From Phycisphaerales bacterium (GTDB lineage Bacteria; Planctomycetota; Phycisphaerae; Phycisphaerales; UBA1924): 64,000 nt of DNA. How positions within the stretch are numbered: position 1 is the first letter of the stretch; the number at the start of each line of letters is the position of its first letter. The notes beneath the pieces were generated by a model, which saw nothing but the letters and a program-made list of their open reading frames with translations, was not told where the DNA came from and did not search any database. Below are positions 43,345 to 51,765 of the stretch, piece after piece. Location of the stretch: positions 124,001 through 188,000 of the forward strand of contig JABWBB010000002.1 in the NCBI GenBank assembly GCA_013360675.1, in the 5' to 3' direction. The position numbers were made by a program, and so were the translations under genes.

Positions 43345-43373
43345 AGTAAAGCATGCGAACGTCCCCCGATCAA
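43345..43373 (-). promoter_or_regulatory. Likely promoter of rpsU
   Basis: On the reverse strand TTGATC (43373-43368) and TTTACT (43350-43345) are 17 bases apart, giving a leader of about 95 bases that includes the hairpin at 43273-43292. Confidence 0.45.
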
Positions 43374-43449
43374 GTCCACCCACCCCTCCATTCCCCCTTC
43401 GGACGCGATATCCTTGTCCTCAGCACCCCTTTCCCGGAGTCAGGAAGCC

Positions 43450-43857
43450 ATGTTGAGCCGGACGCTCGCCCTTGCCGTACTTCCCCTTGCCCTTGCCGCT
43501 CTCCCCGCCTGCAAGGCCCAGCAACGCGCCCAGGGAGACCGGGGCCTGGTCGCCTCCTATTCAGGGTTCTCCCTGAGCGCCGATCTCCCCGCCGAGGCCC
43601 GCGTCCCGGCGGTGGTCGCCGCCGCCGAGCAGACCCTCCGGGCCCGCGGCTACACCATTGACTCGAATGAAAGCACCGAGGAATCGGGGCGCCTTATCGC
43701 CCGCCCGCCGCGGACGAATGATCCGTACCCGCGCCTGGTAGTAGGCGTGACGGCGAGCGGGGATACTTCGCACATTACGCTCACATACCAGCCGCTGGGC
43801 GACCAGGAACTCTGCCGCTCGGTGCTCGACGGCATCCTCAGCCGCCTGGGCCTCTAG
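43450..43857 (+). CDS. Small lipoprotein of unknown function
   Basis: A 135-residue protein with a lipoprotein signal (LALAVLPLALAALPACKAQQ; lipobox LPAC, cysteine at about residue 20), so it is probably anchored in a membrane facing the periplasm. The mature part has an alpha/beta pattern (VVAAAEQTLRARGYTIDSNE, then HITLTYQPLGDQELCRSVLD) similar in outline to small DUF3568-type envelope proteins, but no family is certain. ATG 43450 begins the signal; the in-frame ATG at 43414 gives an unneeded extension. A hairpin follows at 43889. Confidence 0.75.
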   Translation: MLSRTLALAVLPLALAALPACKAQQRAQGDRGLVASYSGFSLSADLPAEARVPAVVAAAEQTLRARGYTIDSNESTEESGRLIARPPRTNDPYPRLVVGVTASGDTSHITLTYQPLGDQELCRSVLDGILSRLGL

Positions 43858-43888
43858 GCCAACTACACATCCCACAATCACCAAGTAA

Positions 43889-43916
43889 AACGAAGGCTCC
43901 TTACGGAGCCTTCGTT
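43889..43916 (-). terminator. Terminator between the lipoprotein gene and citrate synthase
   Basis: AACGAAGGCTCC (43889-43900) and GGAGCCTTCGTT (43905-43916) are exact complements around TTAC, a 12-pair stem. Reading the reverse strand, the stem is followed by TTAC after two paired T, giving TTTT; reading forward there is no T run. It therefore best serves citrate synthase but may stop both convergent genes. Confidence 0.75.
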
Positions 43917-43957
43917 GGTCTTGACATGGATTGACTGAGACGAGTGCCGTGCGGCGA

Positions 43958-45088
43958 TTACCGCTTGTCCATCGGCACGTACGCCTGGGCGTGCGGGCCG
44001 GTGTAGTCGGTGGTGGGGCGGTAGAGCCGGTTGTCGCTCATCTGCTCGATCACGTGCCCGGCCCACCCGCCGATGCGGGCGATCACGAACACCGGCGTGA
44101 ACAGATCCAGCGGCAGGCCGATGCAGTGGTACGTCGTCGCCGAGTAGAAATCGACATTGGGATAGATCCCCTTGGCGGCGACGGCTTGACCCATCACGTC
44201 CTCGATCTTCTTGCTCTTGGCGTAGAGGTCGGCGTTGCCCGTGTCCTGCGCCAGTTGCTTGGCCAGCGACTGCAGGTGAGCCGCACGCGGGTCGTACGCC
44301 TTGTACACCCGGTGCCCGAAGCCCATGATCTTGTCTTTCTTGGCCAGCTTGTCGAGCACGTACTTTTCGACGCTCTCGAGATTGGGGATCTCGTTGAGCA
44401 TGACCATAACGCCCTCGTTGGCGCCGCCGTGCAGCGGGCCCTTGAGGCTGCCGATCGCCGCCACGATCGCCGAGTACATGTCGCTCAGCGTCGAGATGAC
44501 CACGCGAGCCGAGAAGGTCGAGTTGTTCAGCCCGTGGTCGGCGTGCAGCACCAAGCAGACGTCCATGGCCTTGGCCATCGTCGGCGTGGGCTTGCGCCCG
44601 TTGAGCATGTACAGGAAGTTCTCGGCGATCGACAATGACGGGTCAGGGCGTACGAAGGGCAGTCCCGAGCGGAAGCGGTGGTAGTACGCCAGGATCGTGG
44701 GCGTCCGCGCCAGGATGTTCAGCGCCTTGCTGCGCAGGCTTGCCAGGTCGTTCGCGTCCGGGTTCGTGTCGTGCAGCGACAACGCCGACACCAGCGTCCG
44801 CAGCACGTGCATCGGGCGCGCGTCACGCGGCATCTGCAGCAGCTTCGACTCAAACCCCGCCGGAACCTCGTAGCGCGATCGCAGGTCCGCCGTGAACGAT
44901 TCGAGCTCGCCCTTGCGCGGCAGGCGCAGGTTCCACAGCAGGAAGACCGTCTCTTCGAACGTCGAATGGCTCGCCAGTTCCCCGATGGGGATGCCCACAT
45001 ACTCCAGGACACCCTGCTCGCCGTCGATGTAGGACATCTTCGTATCGGCGGCGATCACTCCTTCGAGACCCTTGGCGTACGTCGGCAT
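43958..45088 (-). CDS. gltA: Citrate synthase
   Basis: Condenses oxaloacetate and acetyl-CoA. Catalytic residues are visible in LHGGANEGV (His), GFGHRVYK (His) and YPNVDFYSATTY (Asp). At 376 residues it is the short, Gram-positive/archaeal-type form without the N-terminal extension of the hexameric enterobacterial enzyme. 2-Methylcitrate synthase has the same signatures; no other methylcitrate-cycle gene lies nearby, so citrate synthase is the simpler reading. The gene is divergent from trpF and ends before a strong hairpin. Fumarase at 7289 belongs to the same pathway. Confidence 0.9.
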   Translation of the reverse strand: MPTYAKGLEGVIAADTKMSYIDGEQGVLEYVGIPIGELASHSTFEETVFLLWNLRLPRKGELESFTADLRSRYEVPAGFESKLLQMPRDARPMHVLRTLVSALSLHDTNPDANDLASLRSKALNILARTPTILAYYHRFRSGLPFVRPDPSLSIAENFLYMLNGRKPTPTMAKAMDVCLVLHADHGLNNSTFSARVVISTLSDMYSAIVAAIGSLKGPLHGGANEGVMVMLNEIPNLESVEKYVLDKLAKKDKIMGFGHRVYKAYDPRAAHLQSLAKQLAQDTGNADLYAKSKKIEDVMGQAVAAKGIYPNVDFYSATTYHCIGLPLDLFTPVFVIARIGGWAGHVIEQMSDNRLYRPTTDYTGPHAQAYVPMDKR

Positions 45089-45203
45089 CGCGATCCACCC
45101 TTCCAGTCACTCGTTGTGCGTGTCGCCGGACATGCCCGGCTGGCGATGCGACTGTAGCCGCCCCGCCCCGCGTGATCACCCCTCGCTCGCGCTAGGCTTG
45201 CGC

Positions 45204-45836
45204 ATGACGCGAACGAGAATCAAGATCTGCGGCATCAACGACGAACACGCCCTCGACGCCGCCGCAAAGGCCGGCGCCGACGCGGTTGGCTTCATGTTCG
45301 TTCAGGGCTCTCCCCGGTACATCGACCCCGAAACCGCCTTCGGGCTCTCCACGATGCTCCCACCGTTCATGGCCACGGTCGGGGTCTTTGCAGATCCTGA
45401 CCCCGACGCCTTCGCCGAGATCGAACAGCTCTGCCCGACCACCTGCACCCAACTCCACGGCGACGAGGACGCCCGCCTTGTACGCACGCTCGGGCCCGAC
45501 ATCATCAAGGCAGTCCGCTTCGATCCCGCCACCATCAACGAAAACCTCGCCCGCTGGGACGAGGATGAGAACGTGGGGGCGATCCTGGTCGATGGCAGCG
45601 CCGGCGGCGAGGGGATCTCCTTCGATTGGGCGGCCCTGGCCCCACTGATCACCGACCTCTCCAAGCCGGTCATCCTGGCCGGCGGGCTGACACCCGACAA
45701 TGTGGGCGACGCCATCCGTGCCGTACGCCCTTATGGAGTCGATGTTTCCAGCGGGGTTGAGGCGACGCGCGGCGTCAAGGATCCTGCCAAGATCCGGGCG
45801 TTCTGCGAGGCCGTTCGCCGGGCCGATTCCGTGTGA
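45204..45836 (+). CDS. trpF: Phosphoribosylanthranilate isomerase
   Basis: Amadori rearrangement in tryptophan synthesis. A small TIM barrel (210 residues) with the catalytic Cys in RIKICGIND, then GADAVGFMFV, SPRYID, VGVFAD, TQLHGDED, and the phosphate-binding end VILAGGLTPDNV and YGVDVSSGVE. All are standard TrpF segments. ATG 45204 begins the typical N-terminus; the open frame upstream overlaps the citrate synthase promoter region. No other trp gene is adjacent, and the stop lies 16 bases from the convergent RDD-protein stop. Confidence 0.93.
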   Translation: MTRTRIKICGINDEHALDAAAKAGADAVGFMFVQGSPRYIDPETAFGLSTMLPPFMATVGVFADPDPDAFAEIEQLCPTTCTQLHGDEDARLVRTLGPDIIKAVRFDPATINENLARWDEDENVGAILVDGSAGGEGISFDWAALAPLITDLSKPVILAGGLTPDNVGDAIRAVRPYGVDVSSGVEATRGVKDPAKIRAFCEAVRRADSV

Positions 45837-45852
45837 TCGCCCACAATCGCGA

Positions 45853-47496
45853 CTACTCAGGTTCGTCGTCATCCGTGGGACGTTCGTCATCGGCTTCGAG
45901 TCGCAGTGCGCAGATGGTGCCTGACAGCTGATCGCCCCGGTTGCGACCGTCTCGATCGAGGAGCCCGAGCAACCCCAGCGGCGGCAGACCCCACTTCACC
46001 AGGTTTCTCAGGAAGGCCTGCCCGAAGCTCGGGCGCATGGCCTCGACATGAGAGTCTCCCGGGCGGGTGCGTGGCGCGATGATGCAGATGCTGGCCACGA
46101 ACTTGCCCAGCGTGCGTCCGAAAATCGACTCAAGAATGGTGCCCTGCAACACCAGCAGGCCCATGGCGCTCAGGGCCAGAGCCAGCCCACGCATCACGGG
46201 CGTGTCATTTTCGCCCAGAATGGTCGGTGCCAGGGCGATCCAGAACCGCTCAACGATTCCAAGCACGAGCGAGGCATCGAGCGAGCCGGCCAGCACTCGC
46301 CGGAATCCCGGCGCCATGGCGAACCCGTCGGGGAGCCAGATCGCGTCCTCGCGCTCGGGCTTGAGGATGAAGACGAGGGCGCACGCCGTCAGTTGCAGCA
46401 GGATCGCCGCTAGGAGCAGGTACTCGGGGCGACCCAGGGGCATGCCAAGCCGAGGCGGGCCGTCGTAGATCACGACACCGCTCGCAAGATCGACCTCTCT
46501 CACTCGCACCCCCCGTTCAGGGGGCGATTCGATGAGCTGGACGATCAGCAGCCGATCGTCCAGCCCGGTGATTCCGAACGCCGCATCGACGCCATCGATC
46601 GACGCCAGCGCCGAGAACACGAGCGATGCCACCCCCAGCGTGGCCGTGTGGATCCAGAGCACGCCTTCACCATCGCGGGAGGCCAGGGCGACGCGATCGC
46701 CCGCGACGCACGCCCTGATCTCCGCGTGCTGGGTATCGACGGGCGGCGTCTGCCAAGTCGTATCGAGCGAAACCCACGACATGGGCGCGAGCCCCTCGCG
46801 ATTTCGTTCTGAATCAAGGAGGGAGAGCGATTCACGCGTGACGCGGTTGAGCCATGCACGGATCGTCCCCGTGGTCGTGTCGACCATGAGCATCAGCAGC
46901 CCATCGCGGGTGCCGAGCATGCGCAGGCCGTCGCGTTCGCCGGTGGACGCTCGCGCGAGCCCCTCCGGCAGTTCGAGCGGCACCCAGCGGGCGTCGTGCA
47001 ATGCGACGAGCGTCATGACATTCCCGTCATGGGTCAGCACGCTCGCCCCTAGCGCCGACACCGCCAAATCGAGCGGGCGCGTGGACGTGTCCAGCGGCGG
47101 ATGCACGTCGTACCCGTCCGCGGGGTGTGTGACCCAGGCCTCACCGATCGGTGCCTGCATCGCTCGCATCGAGAAGACACGCCAGATCCGGCGGTTGCCC
47201 ACGCTCCCGCGGCAGGCAACAAAGAGCCGGTTACCCCCCGCGGCGGCCAACTGAGGCAAACCATCGATCACGCCCGCGCGTCGTGCCGGCGTCCCGATGT
47301 CTGGGGCTTCCCCCTTGCGACGCGGAAAGAAGTGCAGGATCGTCGCGTCATTGCCCCCGGGCGCAGGCACGATCATCCAGGCATGGTGCGTCGGCCCGCC
47401 GGGCCCGCCCGCGACGAAGAGTTCCTGCGCCGTCGCGTGGCCCGCCCACCCCATCGTCAGCGCGAGAATGGCCATCAACGCCGCGTGTGGCCTCAC
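45853..47496 (-). CDS. Membrane protein with secreted beta-rich domain and C-terminal RDD domain
   Basis: A 547-residue envelope protein. An N-terminal signal (MAILALTMGWAGHATAQ) is followed by about 330 residues of repeated beta-strand patterns, possibly a beta-propeller, then a membrane helix (EYLLLAAILLQLTACALVFIL) and an RDD-type domain with two or three helices: FRRVLAGSLDASLVLGIV, RTLGKFVASICII and FGQAFLRNLVKWGLPPL. RDD proteins are of unknown or transport-related function. It starts with GTG overlapping the upstream lipoprotein stop, so it is co-translated as the last gene of the 49171-45853 operon. The propeller reading is tentative. Confidence 0.7.
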   Translation of the reverse strand: MRPHAALMAILALTMGWAGHATAQELFVAGGPGGPTHHAWMIVPAPGGNDATILHFFPRRKGEAPDIGTPARRAGVIDGLPQLAAAGGNRLFVACRGSVGNRRIWRVFSMRAMQAPIGEAWVTHPADGYDVHPPLDTSTRPLDLAVSALGASVLTHDGNVMTLVALHDARWVPLELPEGLARASTGERDGLRMLGTRDGLLMLMVDTTTGTIRAWLNRVTRESLSLLDSERNREGLAPMSWVSLDTTWQTPPVDTQHAEIRACVAGDRVALASRDGEGVLWIHTATLGVASLVFSALASIDGVDAAFGITGLDDRLLIVQLIESPPERGVRVREVDLASGVVIYDGPPRLGMPLGRPEYLLLAAILLQLTACALVFILKPEREDAIWLPDGFAMAPGFRRVLAGSLDASLVLGIVERFWIALAPTILGENDTPVMRGLALALSAMGLLVLQGTILESIFGRTLGKFVASICIIAPRTRPGDSHVEAMRPSFGQAFLRNLVKWGLPPLGLLGLLDRDGRNRGDQLSGTICALRLEADDERPTDDDEPE

Positions 47497-48356
47497 GGCG
47501 AGGGCTCCTCGTCGAGGTCGAGCAGGCGCTGCACGTCGTACGCCTCAAGGAGCGCAGCGAGATCAAAGGCCCGATCACGGATGCGATCCCCCGGATTCTC
47601 GGGGTCGTAGAGCCGCAGACGAACTCGCGTCTTGCTCGAAGGCATCAGGATCTCGATCCTTGTTGCCAAGCGAGCGATGCTCATCGCGTCGCCGTCGATC
47701 GCCACACGCTCGTAGTCGGTCAGCGTCGCCGTCACCGCGGGGTGACCCTCGGCATCCATCAGTTCGATCCGCGTGGGCTCGAGCGTGACCGGGTCGAGAA
47801 ACAGGCGTGTCGCCCCCCAGCGTCCGGCGAGATCCAGGCGCAGCGACTTGCCTGAATCAGCCCAGCGCGGCGAATCTCCCTCTGCTGGGAGTGGCATCAC
47901 GCCCAGCATCAGCATCAGGTCCAGCGGGTGGACTGGCAGCCCCACACTGGCCCCTCGTTCGCGCGTGATATTCGCGTGCGTGCCCACCAGCGCGGCCTTG
48001 GGATCGCGGGTCAGGTCCAGCCACCAGAAACGTATCTCGTCCCCGCCCAGATAAAAAATCGTCTTGCCGACTTTGTCGATGCGCAGCGCTACCCGCGACG
48101 GCCGCACCAGCTGCAGGTGCCCATCGGCCTGTTCATCCACATCCTTGCCCTGCGTATCGACGGTCTTGATGAAGATGCTCATCGCCGAACGCACGCGATC
48201 GAGTTTGTCCACCCTCGCGTTGTAGCGGCTGGCGACCTGGGCATAGGCTGGCGCCGGGCCGCGGTCGATTGGCTCATCCCCGCCCTTGCCCGATCCCGCG
48301 CAGCCGATCAGGGCGAGCAGGCTCACCGAGAGAAAAAAGCGCGCGCCGATGGTCAC
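47493..48356 (-). CDS. Lipoprotein, possibly LolA/LolB-like fold
   Basis: A 287-residue protein with a lipoprotein signal (FFLSVSLLALIGCAGSG; lipobox LIGC). The mature part alternates strands such as ADGHLQLVRPSRVALRIDKV, KTIFYLGGDEIRFWWLDL and LFLDPVTLEPTRIELMDAEG, the pattern of half-barrel lipid-carrier proteins (LolA/LolB and DUF4292-type), but key residues are not diagnostic. Starts with GTG right at the upstream stop and overlaps the RDD gene by four bases. Likely acts in the periplasm or at the outer membrane. Lipid or lipoprotein transport is a fold-based guess. Confidence 0.65.
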   Translation of the reverse strand: MTIGARFFLSVSLLALIGCAGSGKGGDEPIDRGPAPAYAQVASRYNARVDKLDRVRSAMSIFIKTVDTQGKDVDEQADGHLQLVRPSRVALRIDKVGKTIFYLGGDEIRFWWLDLTRDPKAALVGTHANITRERGASVGLPVHPLDLMLMLGVMPLPAEGDSPRWADSGKSLRLDLAGRWGATRLFLDPVTLEPTRIELMDAEGHPAVTATLTDYERVAIDGDAMSIARLATRIEILMPSSKTRVRLRLYDPENPGDRIRDRAFDLAALLEAYDVQRLLDLDEEPSP

Positions 48357-48887
48357 TCAGGCCTTCCTCCCGCTCGCGTCGGGCACGATCTGGGAGAGTT
48401 GCTCGAGCGCCTGGGCGATCGCCTGGTCGTCCATCGCGGGCTCTTCCAGGCGGATCGGCGCGGCCCCCTCGGCCATGCCCTTGGTCGCCACCAGCAGCGC
48501 CCGCCCATCCATCCCCACCTGGCGCAGCACGCGACGCCGGATCAACAAGATGCCCAGCAGGTAGCGGAAGGCGGCGCGTCGTTCGTCCTCTGCGGTCGCG
48601 ACTTCTTCAAAGAGGTCGAGCAACTCGGGGTCGGACAGCAGGCGGGGCTTGTCGTCCTCGCGCGGGTCAAAGGTTGTCTTCCAGGCGGCAAAGAGGCGAC
48701 GCGGGGCGACGGGTCGCTTACCCGCCTCCCAGGCCTCCATGGAGTAATCCTCACGCTCCAGGCCAGACTGCCCTGAAATCTCGATGAGCGTGCCCATGCA
48801 GGCCTCGCCGGGAGTCAGGGCACGCCCAGAGTCGGCGCAGATGCCAGTGCAGCGTGTCAACGGGAATGCGGAAGATCCAAACGCCAT
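48357..48887 (-). CDS. Conserved-looking protein of unknown function with N-terminal cysteine knuckle
   Basis: A 176-residue cytoplasmic protein. The first 35 residues carry three cysteines (CTGIC and a later GEACMG), a likely metal-binding or structural knuckle, followed by EREDYSMEAWEAGKRP and a helical region with RRAAFRYLLGILLIRRRVL. This order (cysteine segment, acidic/aromatic linker, helix with the YLLGILLIRR type of sequence) seems designed for a small adaptor, but I cannot name the family. ATG 48887 is chosen as the first in-frame ATG after the neighbouring gene. Its stop abuts the lipoprotein start. Confidence 0.65.
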   Translation of the reverse strand: MAFGSSAFPLTRCTGICADSGRALTPGEACMGTLIEISGQSGLEREDYSMEAWEAGKRPVAPRRLFAAWKTTFDPREDDKPRLLSDPELLDLFEEVATAEDERRAAFRYLLGILLIRRRVLRQVGMDGRALLVATKGMAEGAAPIRLEEPAMDDQAIAQALEQLSQIVPDASGRKA

Positions 48888-48919
48888 AGGGGCAGTGTAG
48901 TTCCGTCGCCCACCGACGC

Positions 48920-49171
48920 TCAGCACGAGATGCGGAAGAAGCGATCGCTCCGCCCCCCGGGCCCGACGCCGAACTTCATCTGTTTGCCGCACTTGGGGCA
49001 GGTGGCGGTATAGCGGGTCCCGTCGATCGAGCGGAAGACCTTTTGATAAGCTCCCGCGCACTCGAACCAGACCTGGATCCAAGGACGCCCGGAACCCGTC
49101 ACCTTTTCGGACATGCCCTCGGTGACGTCCAGGACCGAATGGCGAGGTGGGTAACTCGACTCTGACGTCAT
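48920..49171 (-). CDS. Small zinc-ribbon protein
   Basis: An 83-residue protein. ATG 49171 has AGGAG seven bases upstream. The middle reads WIQVWFECAGAYQKVFRSID and then TCPKCGKQMKFGVG, with a final Cys at the C-terminus (FFRISC); CPKC plus C39 and the last Cys could bind one zinc. Such small ribbons often bind RNA or proteins. First gene of the reverse operon that continues with another cysteine-bearing protein. Function unknown. Confidence 0.65.
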   Translation of the reverse strand: MTSESSYPPRHSVLDVTEGMSEKVTGSGRPWIQVWFECAGAYQKVFRSIDGTRYTATCPKCGKQMKFGVGPGGRSDRFFRISC

Positions 49172-49425
49172 CACCCATCTCCTATCGGCAACCCGCGGCA
49201 TCGGGCTACACCGGCCATATTCCGAACATGGAGGCTTTGGCCTATTGAACCTGTGGGGCATGCGACGTAGACTCAGGGCCTTGTGGAATCGCTCGACGGG
49301 CGTTCTGGCCGATGCGAGAGATTCACAACAGGCGGTGCCGCGGCTTGCGGTCACTGTTGCTGGTGTCGGCCACGTCGTCGGGGGGGCGTTACCCCAGAGA
49401 CGGGCCGGGTTCGGAACTCCACGCG

Positions 49426-50322
49426 ATGTCCGTGCTCGCCCCGACTTCCCCGCTCACGATCCTGCCTGATCCGCCGCCCCCGCCCACGCCCGTCGGGCTC
49501 ATCGCGGGGGGTGGTCGCCTTCCCATCCGAGTCGCCGAATCGCTGCGCAAGGCCGGACATGTGGTGCACGGCCTTGGGCTTGCCGAGCAGTACGACGCGG
49601 AACTCCCTTCCCTGTGCAGCACCTTCCGCGAGGTGGGTGTGCTGCGGGTGGGGGCCTGGGGACGGATCCTCAACCGCCTGGGCGTGCATCACGCCGTCAT
49701 GGTCGGGCGGGTGGACAAGGCCAAGATCATGCACGATCCGTGGCGGCTCTTCCGGTATCTGCCGGATCTGCCCACGGCTCGTCTCTGGTTCCGCCTGCGC
49801 CACGATCGGCGTTCACACGCGATGCTCAACGGGGTGGCCGAGGAGCTCGACCGTCGCGGCGTCGCCCTTCTTGATTCGACCGCGCCTATCCCCGACGAAC
49901 TGGCCAGCCCGGGCGTGATGACCCGTCAGCGCCCCACCCCCGAGCAGCGGGCCGACGTCGAGTTCGCCTGGCCGATGCTGGCGCAACTCCTGCGGCTTGA
50001 CGTGGGGCAGGCCGTGGCGGTGCGTGAGCGCGACGTGATCGCGGTCGAGGCGGTCGAGGGGACCGACCGGATGATCGAGCGGGTGAGCAAACTCTGCCGC
50101 ACCCCGGGTTGGGTGCTGTGCAAGGGGGCCCGGGCGGGGCATGACCGACGGGCGGATGTTCCCACGGTGGGGCTGAACACGATCCGCAACATGGCGGACA
50201 ACGGCGGGGGCTGCCTGGCCCTGGCCGCGGGGGATGTGATCATGCTCGATAAGGAAGAGATGATCGCGTTGGCCGACCGGCTGGGCGTCGTGATCATGGG
50301 CGTGCCCCCGATCCAGGCCTAG
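49426..50322 (+). CDS. lpxI: UDP-2,3-diacylglucosamine pyrophosphatase LpxI
   Basis: Hydrolyses UDP-2,3-diacylglucosamine to lipid X in lipid A synthesis, replacing LpxH. The 298-residue protein has the LpxI (formerly DUF1009) landmarks: GLIAGGGRLPI at the N-terminus, VGRVDK, RPTPEQRADVEFAW, VIAVEAVEGTDRMI and LCKGARAGHDRRADVPTVG. ATG 49426 gives a short Pro-rich lead before the conserved start; the open frame further upstream is Cys/Arg-rich and unlikely. Its presence implies an outer membrane with lipid A. Followed six bases later by the TlyA-like gene. Confidence 0.9.
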   Translation: MSVLAPTSPLTILPDPPPPPTPVGLIAGGGRLPIRVAESLRKAGHVVHGLGLAEQYDAELPSLCSTFREVGVLRVGAWGRILNRLGVHHAVMVGRVDKAKIMHDPWRLFRYLPDLPTARLWFRLRHDRRSHAMLNGVAEELDRRGVALLDSTAPIPDELASPGVMTRQRPTPEQRADVEFAWPMLAQLLRLDVGQAVAVRERDVIAVEAVEGTDRMIERVSKLCRTPGWVLCKGARAGHDRRADVPTVGLNTIRNMADNGGGCLALAAGDVIMLDKEEMIALADRLGVVIMGVPPIQA

Positions 50323-50328
50323 GGCGTG

Positions 50329-50946
50329 ATGCAATCGAGCCCGAGCAACGACGACACCGGCGGTTCGAAGGAACCCTCGCTGGCGAGCCGCGGCGCGCTC
50401 AAACTCCGGGCGGCGCTCGATGCGTTTGCGCTGAGCCCCGCGGGGTTCGTCTGCGCTGACTTTGGCTGCTCGACCGGCGGGTTTACCGACTGCCTGCTGC
50501 GGGCGGGTGCCGCCCGCGTGTATTCGATCGACACGGCCTATGGACAACTGGCGTGGCGGCTTCGCAATGATCCGCGGGTCGTGGTGATGGAGCGGACCAA
50601 CGCCCTGCACGCCACCCCACCCGAAGCCGTGGACCTCGTCGTCGCTGACATGGGGTGGACGCCGCAGCGGTTGCTGGTGCCCGCGGCGGTGTCGTGGCTC
50701 AAGCCCGAGGGAAGAATCATCACGCTGGTCAAGCCGCATTATGAGGTCCCCAAATCCGACCTGCCCCGCGGTGGCGTGCTTGATCCGGCTGACGCCGAAC
50801 GGATTACACGAGGTGTGATCGACACGTTCCCTGAGCTTGGGGTACGGGTGCTGGCCCATGTGCAGTCACCAATCCTGGGTGGGGCAACGAAGGCGGGCAA
50901 AGGGCGCGGCAATCCCGAGTGGCTCGCGCTGCTCGCCCGGGCCTGA
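50329..50946 (+). CDS. TlyA-like methyltransferase lacking the S4 domain
   Basis: A 205-residue class I SAM methyltransferase. SRGALKLRAAL, FGCSTGGFTDCLLR, GAARVYSIDTAYGQLAWRLR and RVVVMERTNA are the hallmark TlyA/FtsJ-like segments. Full TlyA (16S/23S 2'-O-methyltransferase and hemolysin family) has an N-terminal S4 RNA-binding domain of about 60 residues that is absent here. The catalytic lysine-type residue lies in VKPHYEV. rRNA is the expected substrate, but without S4 the target is uncertain. ATG 50329 follows a GTG at 50326 in the same frame. Confidence 0.8.
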   Translation: MQSSPSNDDTGGSKEPSLASRGALKLRAALDAFALSPAGFVCADFGCSTGGFTDCLLRAGAARVYSIDTAYGQLAWRLRNDPRVVVMERTNALHATPPEAVDLVVADMGWTPQRLLVPAAVSWLKPEGRIITLVKPHYEVPKSDLPRGGVLDPADAERITRGVIDTFPELGVRVLAHVQSPILGGATKAGKGRGNPEWLALLARA

Positions 50947-51755
50947 TTCAGAATGGTTACGCTCACCCCCGCGTGACGATCGACCTTCGACATGGCGACT
51001 GGCTGACACTGGCGCGTGACCTGCCCGCGGGGTCGATTGACATGCTCTACGCCGACCTGCCCTTCAATACGGGCAAGGCCCAGAAGAGCCCGCCCGCCGG
51101 GGGCAAAGTTAAAGGACGGACCACCGAGGCGAAGTACACGGATGCGTGGCCTACACCATCGCGGTACATCGAATGGCTGCGCGAGCGCCTTGTGGCCACC
51201 ATCCCCGCCCTGACGGGAACTGGGTCGGTCCTGCTCCACGTCGATTACCGCGTATCGCATCATGTGCGGCTGCTGCTCGATGACGTTCTCGGGCCCGATT
51301 GTTTCGTCAACCACCTGATCTGGGCATACGGGCTGGGAGGGTCGTCGCCGCGATCGTTCGCCCGCAAGCACGACGACATCCTGTTCTACGCCCGCGAACC
51401 CGGGCGACACTGGTTCAAACCGCCCATGGTGAGCGCGACTAGCCGCCGGTTGGCGGGGCGGCTGAAGAAGTCGACGGACGTGCTCGATATCCCATCGATC
51501 AACAACATGGCTCGGGAGCGCACGGGGTACCCCACGCAGAAACCCCTGGCCTTGCTCGAGGTGCTGGTCGGGGCGTGTTGCCCCCCCGGAGGAACGGTGC
51601 TCGACCCCTGCTGCGGGAGCGGGACCACGCTGGAGGCGGCGGAGCGTCATGGACGACACGCGATCGGTTTCGACGCCTCCATCGACGCCCTGGAGATCGC
51701 CCGCCGACGCCTCGGATGTGCTGGCGCGGATCGGTCCGGCGGGGTCGCGCGCTAG
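50919..51755 (+). CDS. DNA methyltransferase, beta-class arrangement, variant catalytic motif
   Basis: A 278-residue (or 260 from GTG 50973) SAM-dependent DNA methyltransferase of the N4-cytosine/N6-adenine family. The catalytic motif lies N-terminal (SIDMLYADLPFNTG) and the SAM motif C-terminal (TVLDPCCGSGTTLEAA), the beta order. YPTQKPLALLE is the usual N-terminal anchor of motif X. The catalytic tetrad is D-L-P-F where D-P-P-Y/F is expected. No restriction endonuclease or specificity gene is adjacent, so it is an orphan. The start is uncertain: GTG 50919 overlaps the previous gene by 28 bases, GTG 50973 does not. Confidence 0.8.
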   Translation: MARAARPGLIQNGYAHPRVTIDLRHGDWLTLARDLPAGSIDMLYADLPFNTGKAQKSPPAGGKVKGRTTEAKYTDAWPTPSRYIEWLRERLVATIPALTGTGSVLLHVDYRVSHHVRLLLDDVLGPDCFVNHLIWAYGLGGSSPRSFARKHDDILFYAREPGRHWFKPPMVSATSRRLAGRLKKSTDVLDIPSINNMARERTGYPTQKPLALLEVLVGACCPPGGTVLDPCCGSGTTLEAAERHGRHAIGFDASIDALEIARRRLGCAGADRSGGVAR

Positions 51756-51765
51756 GATCGGGCTT

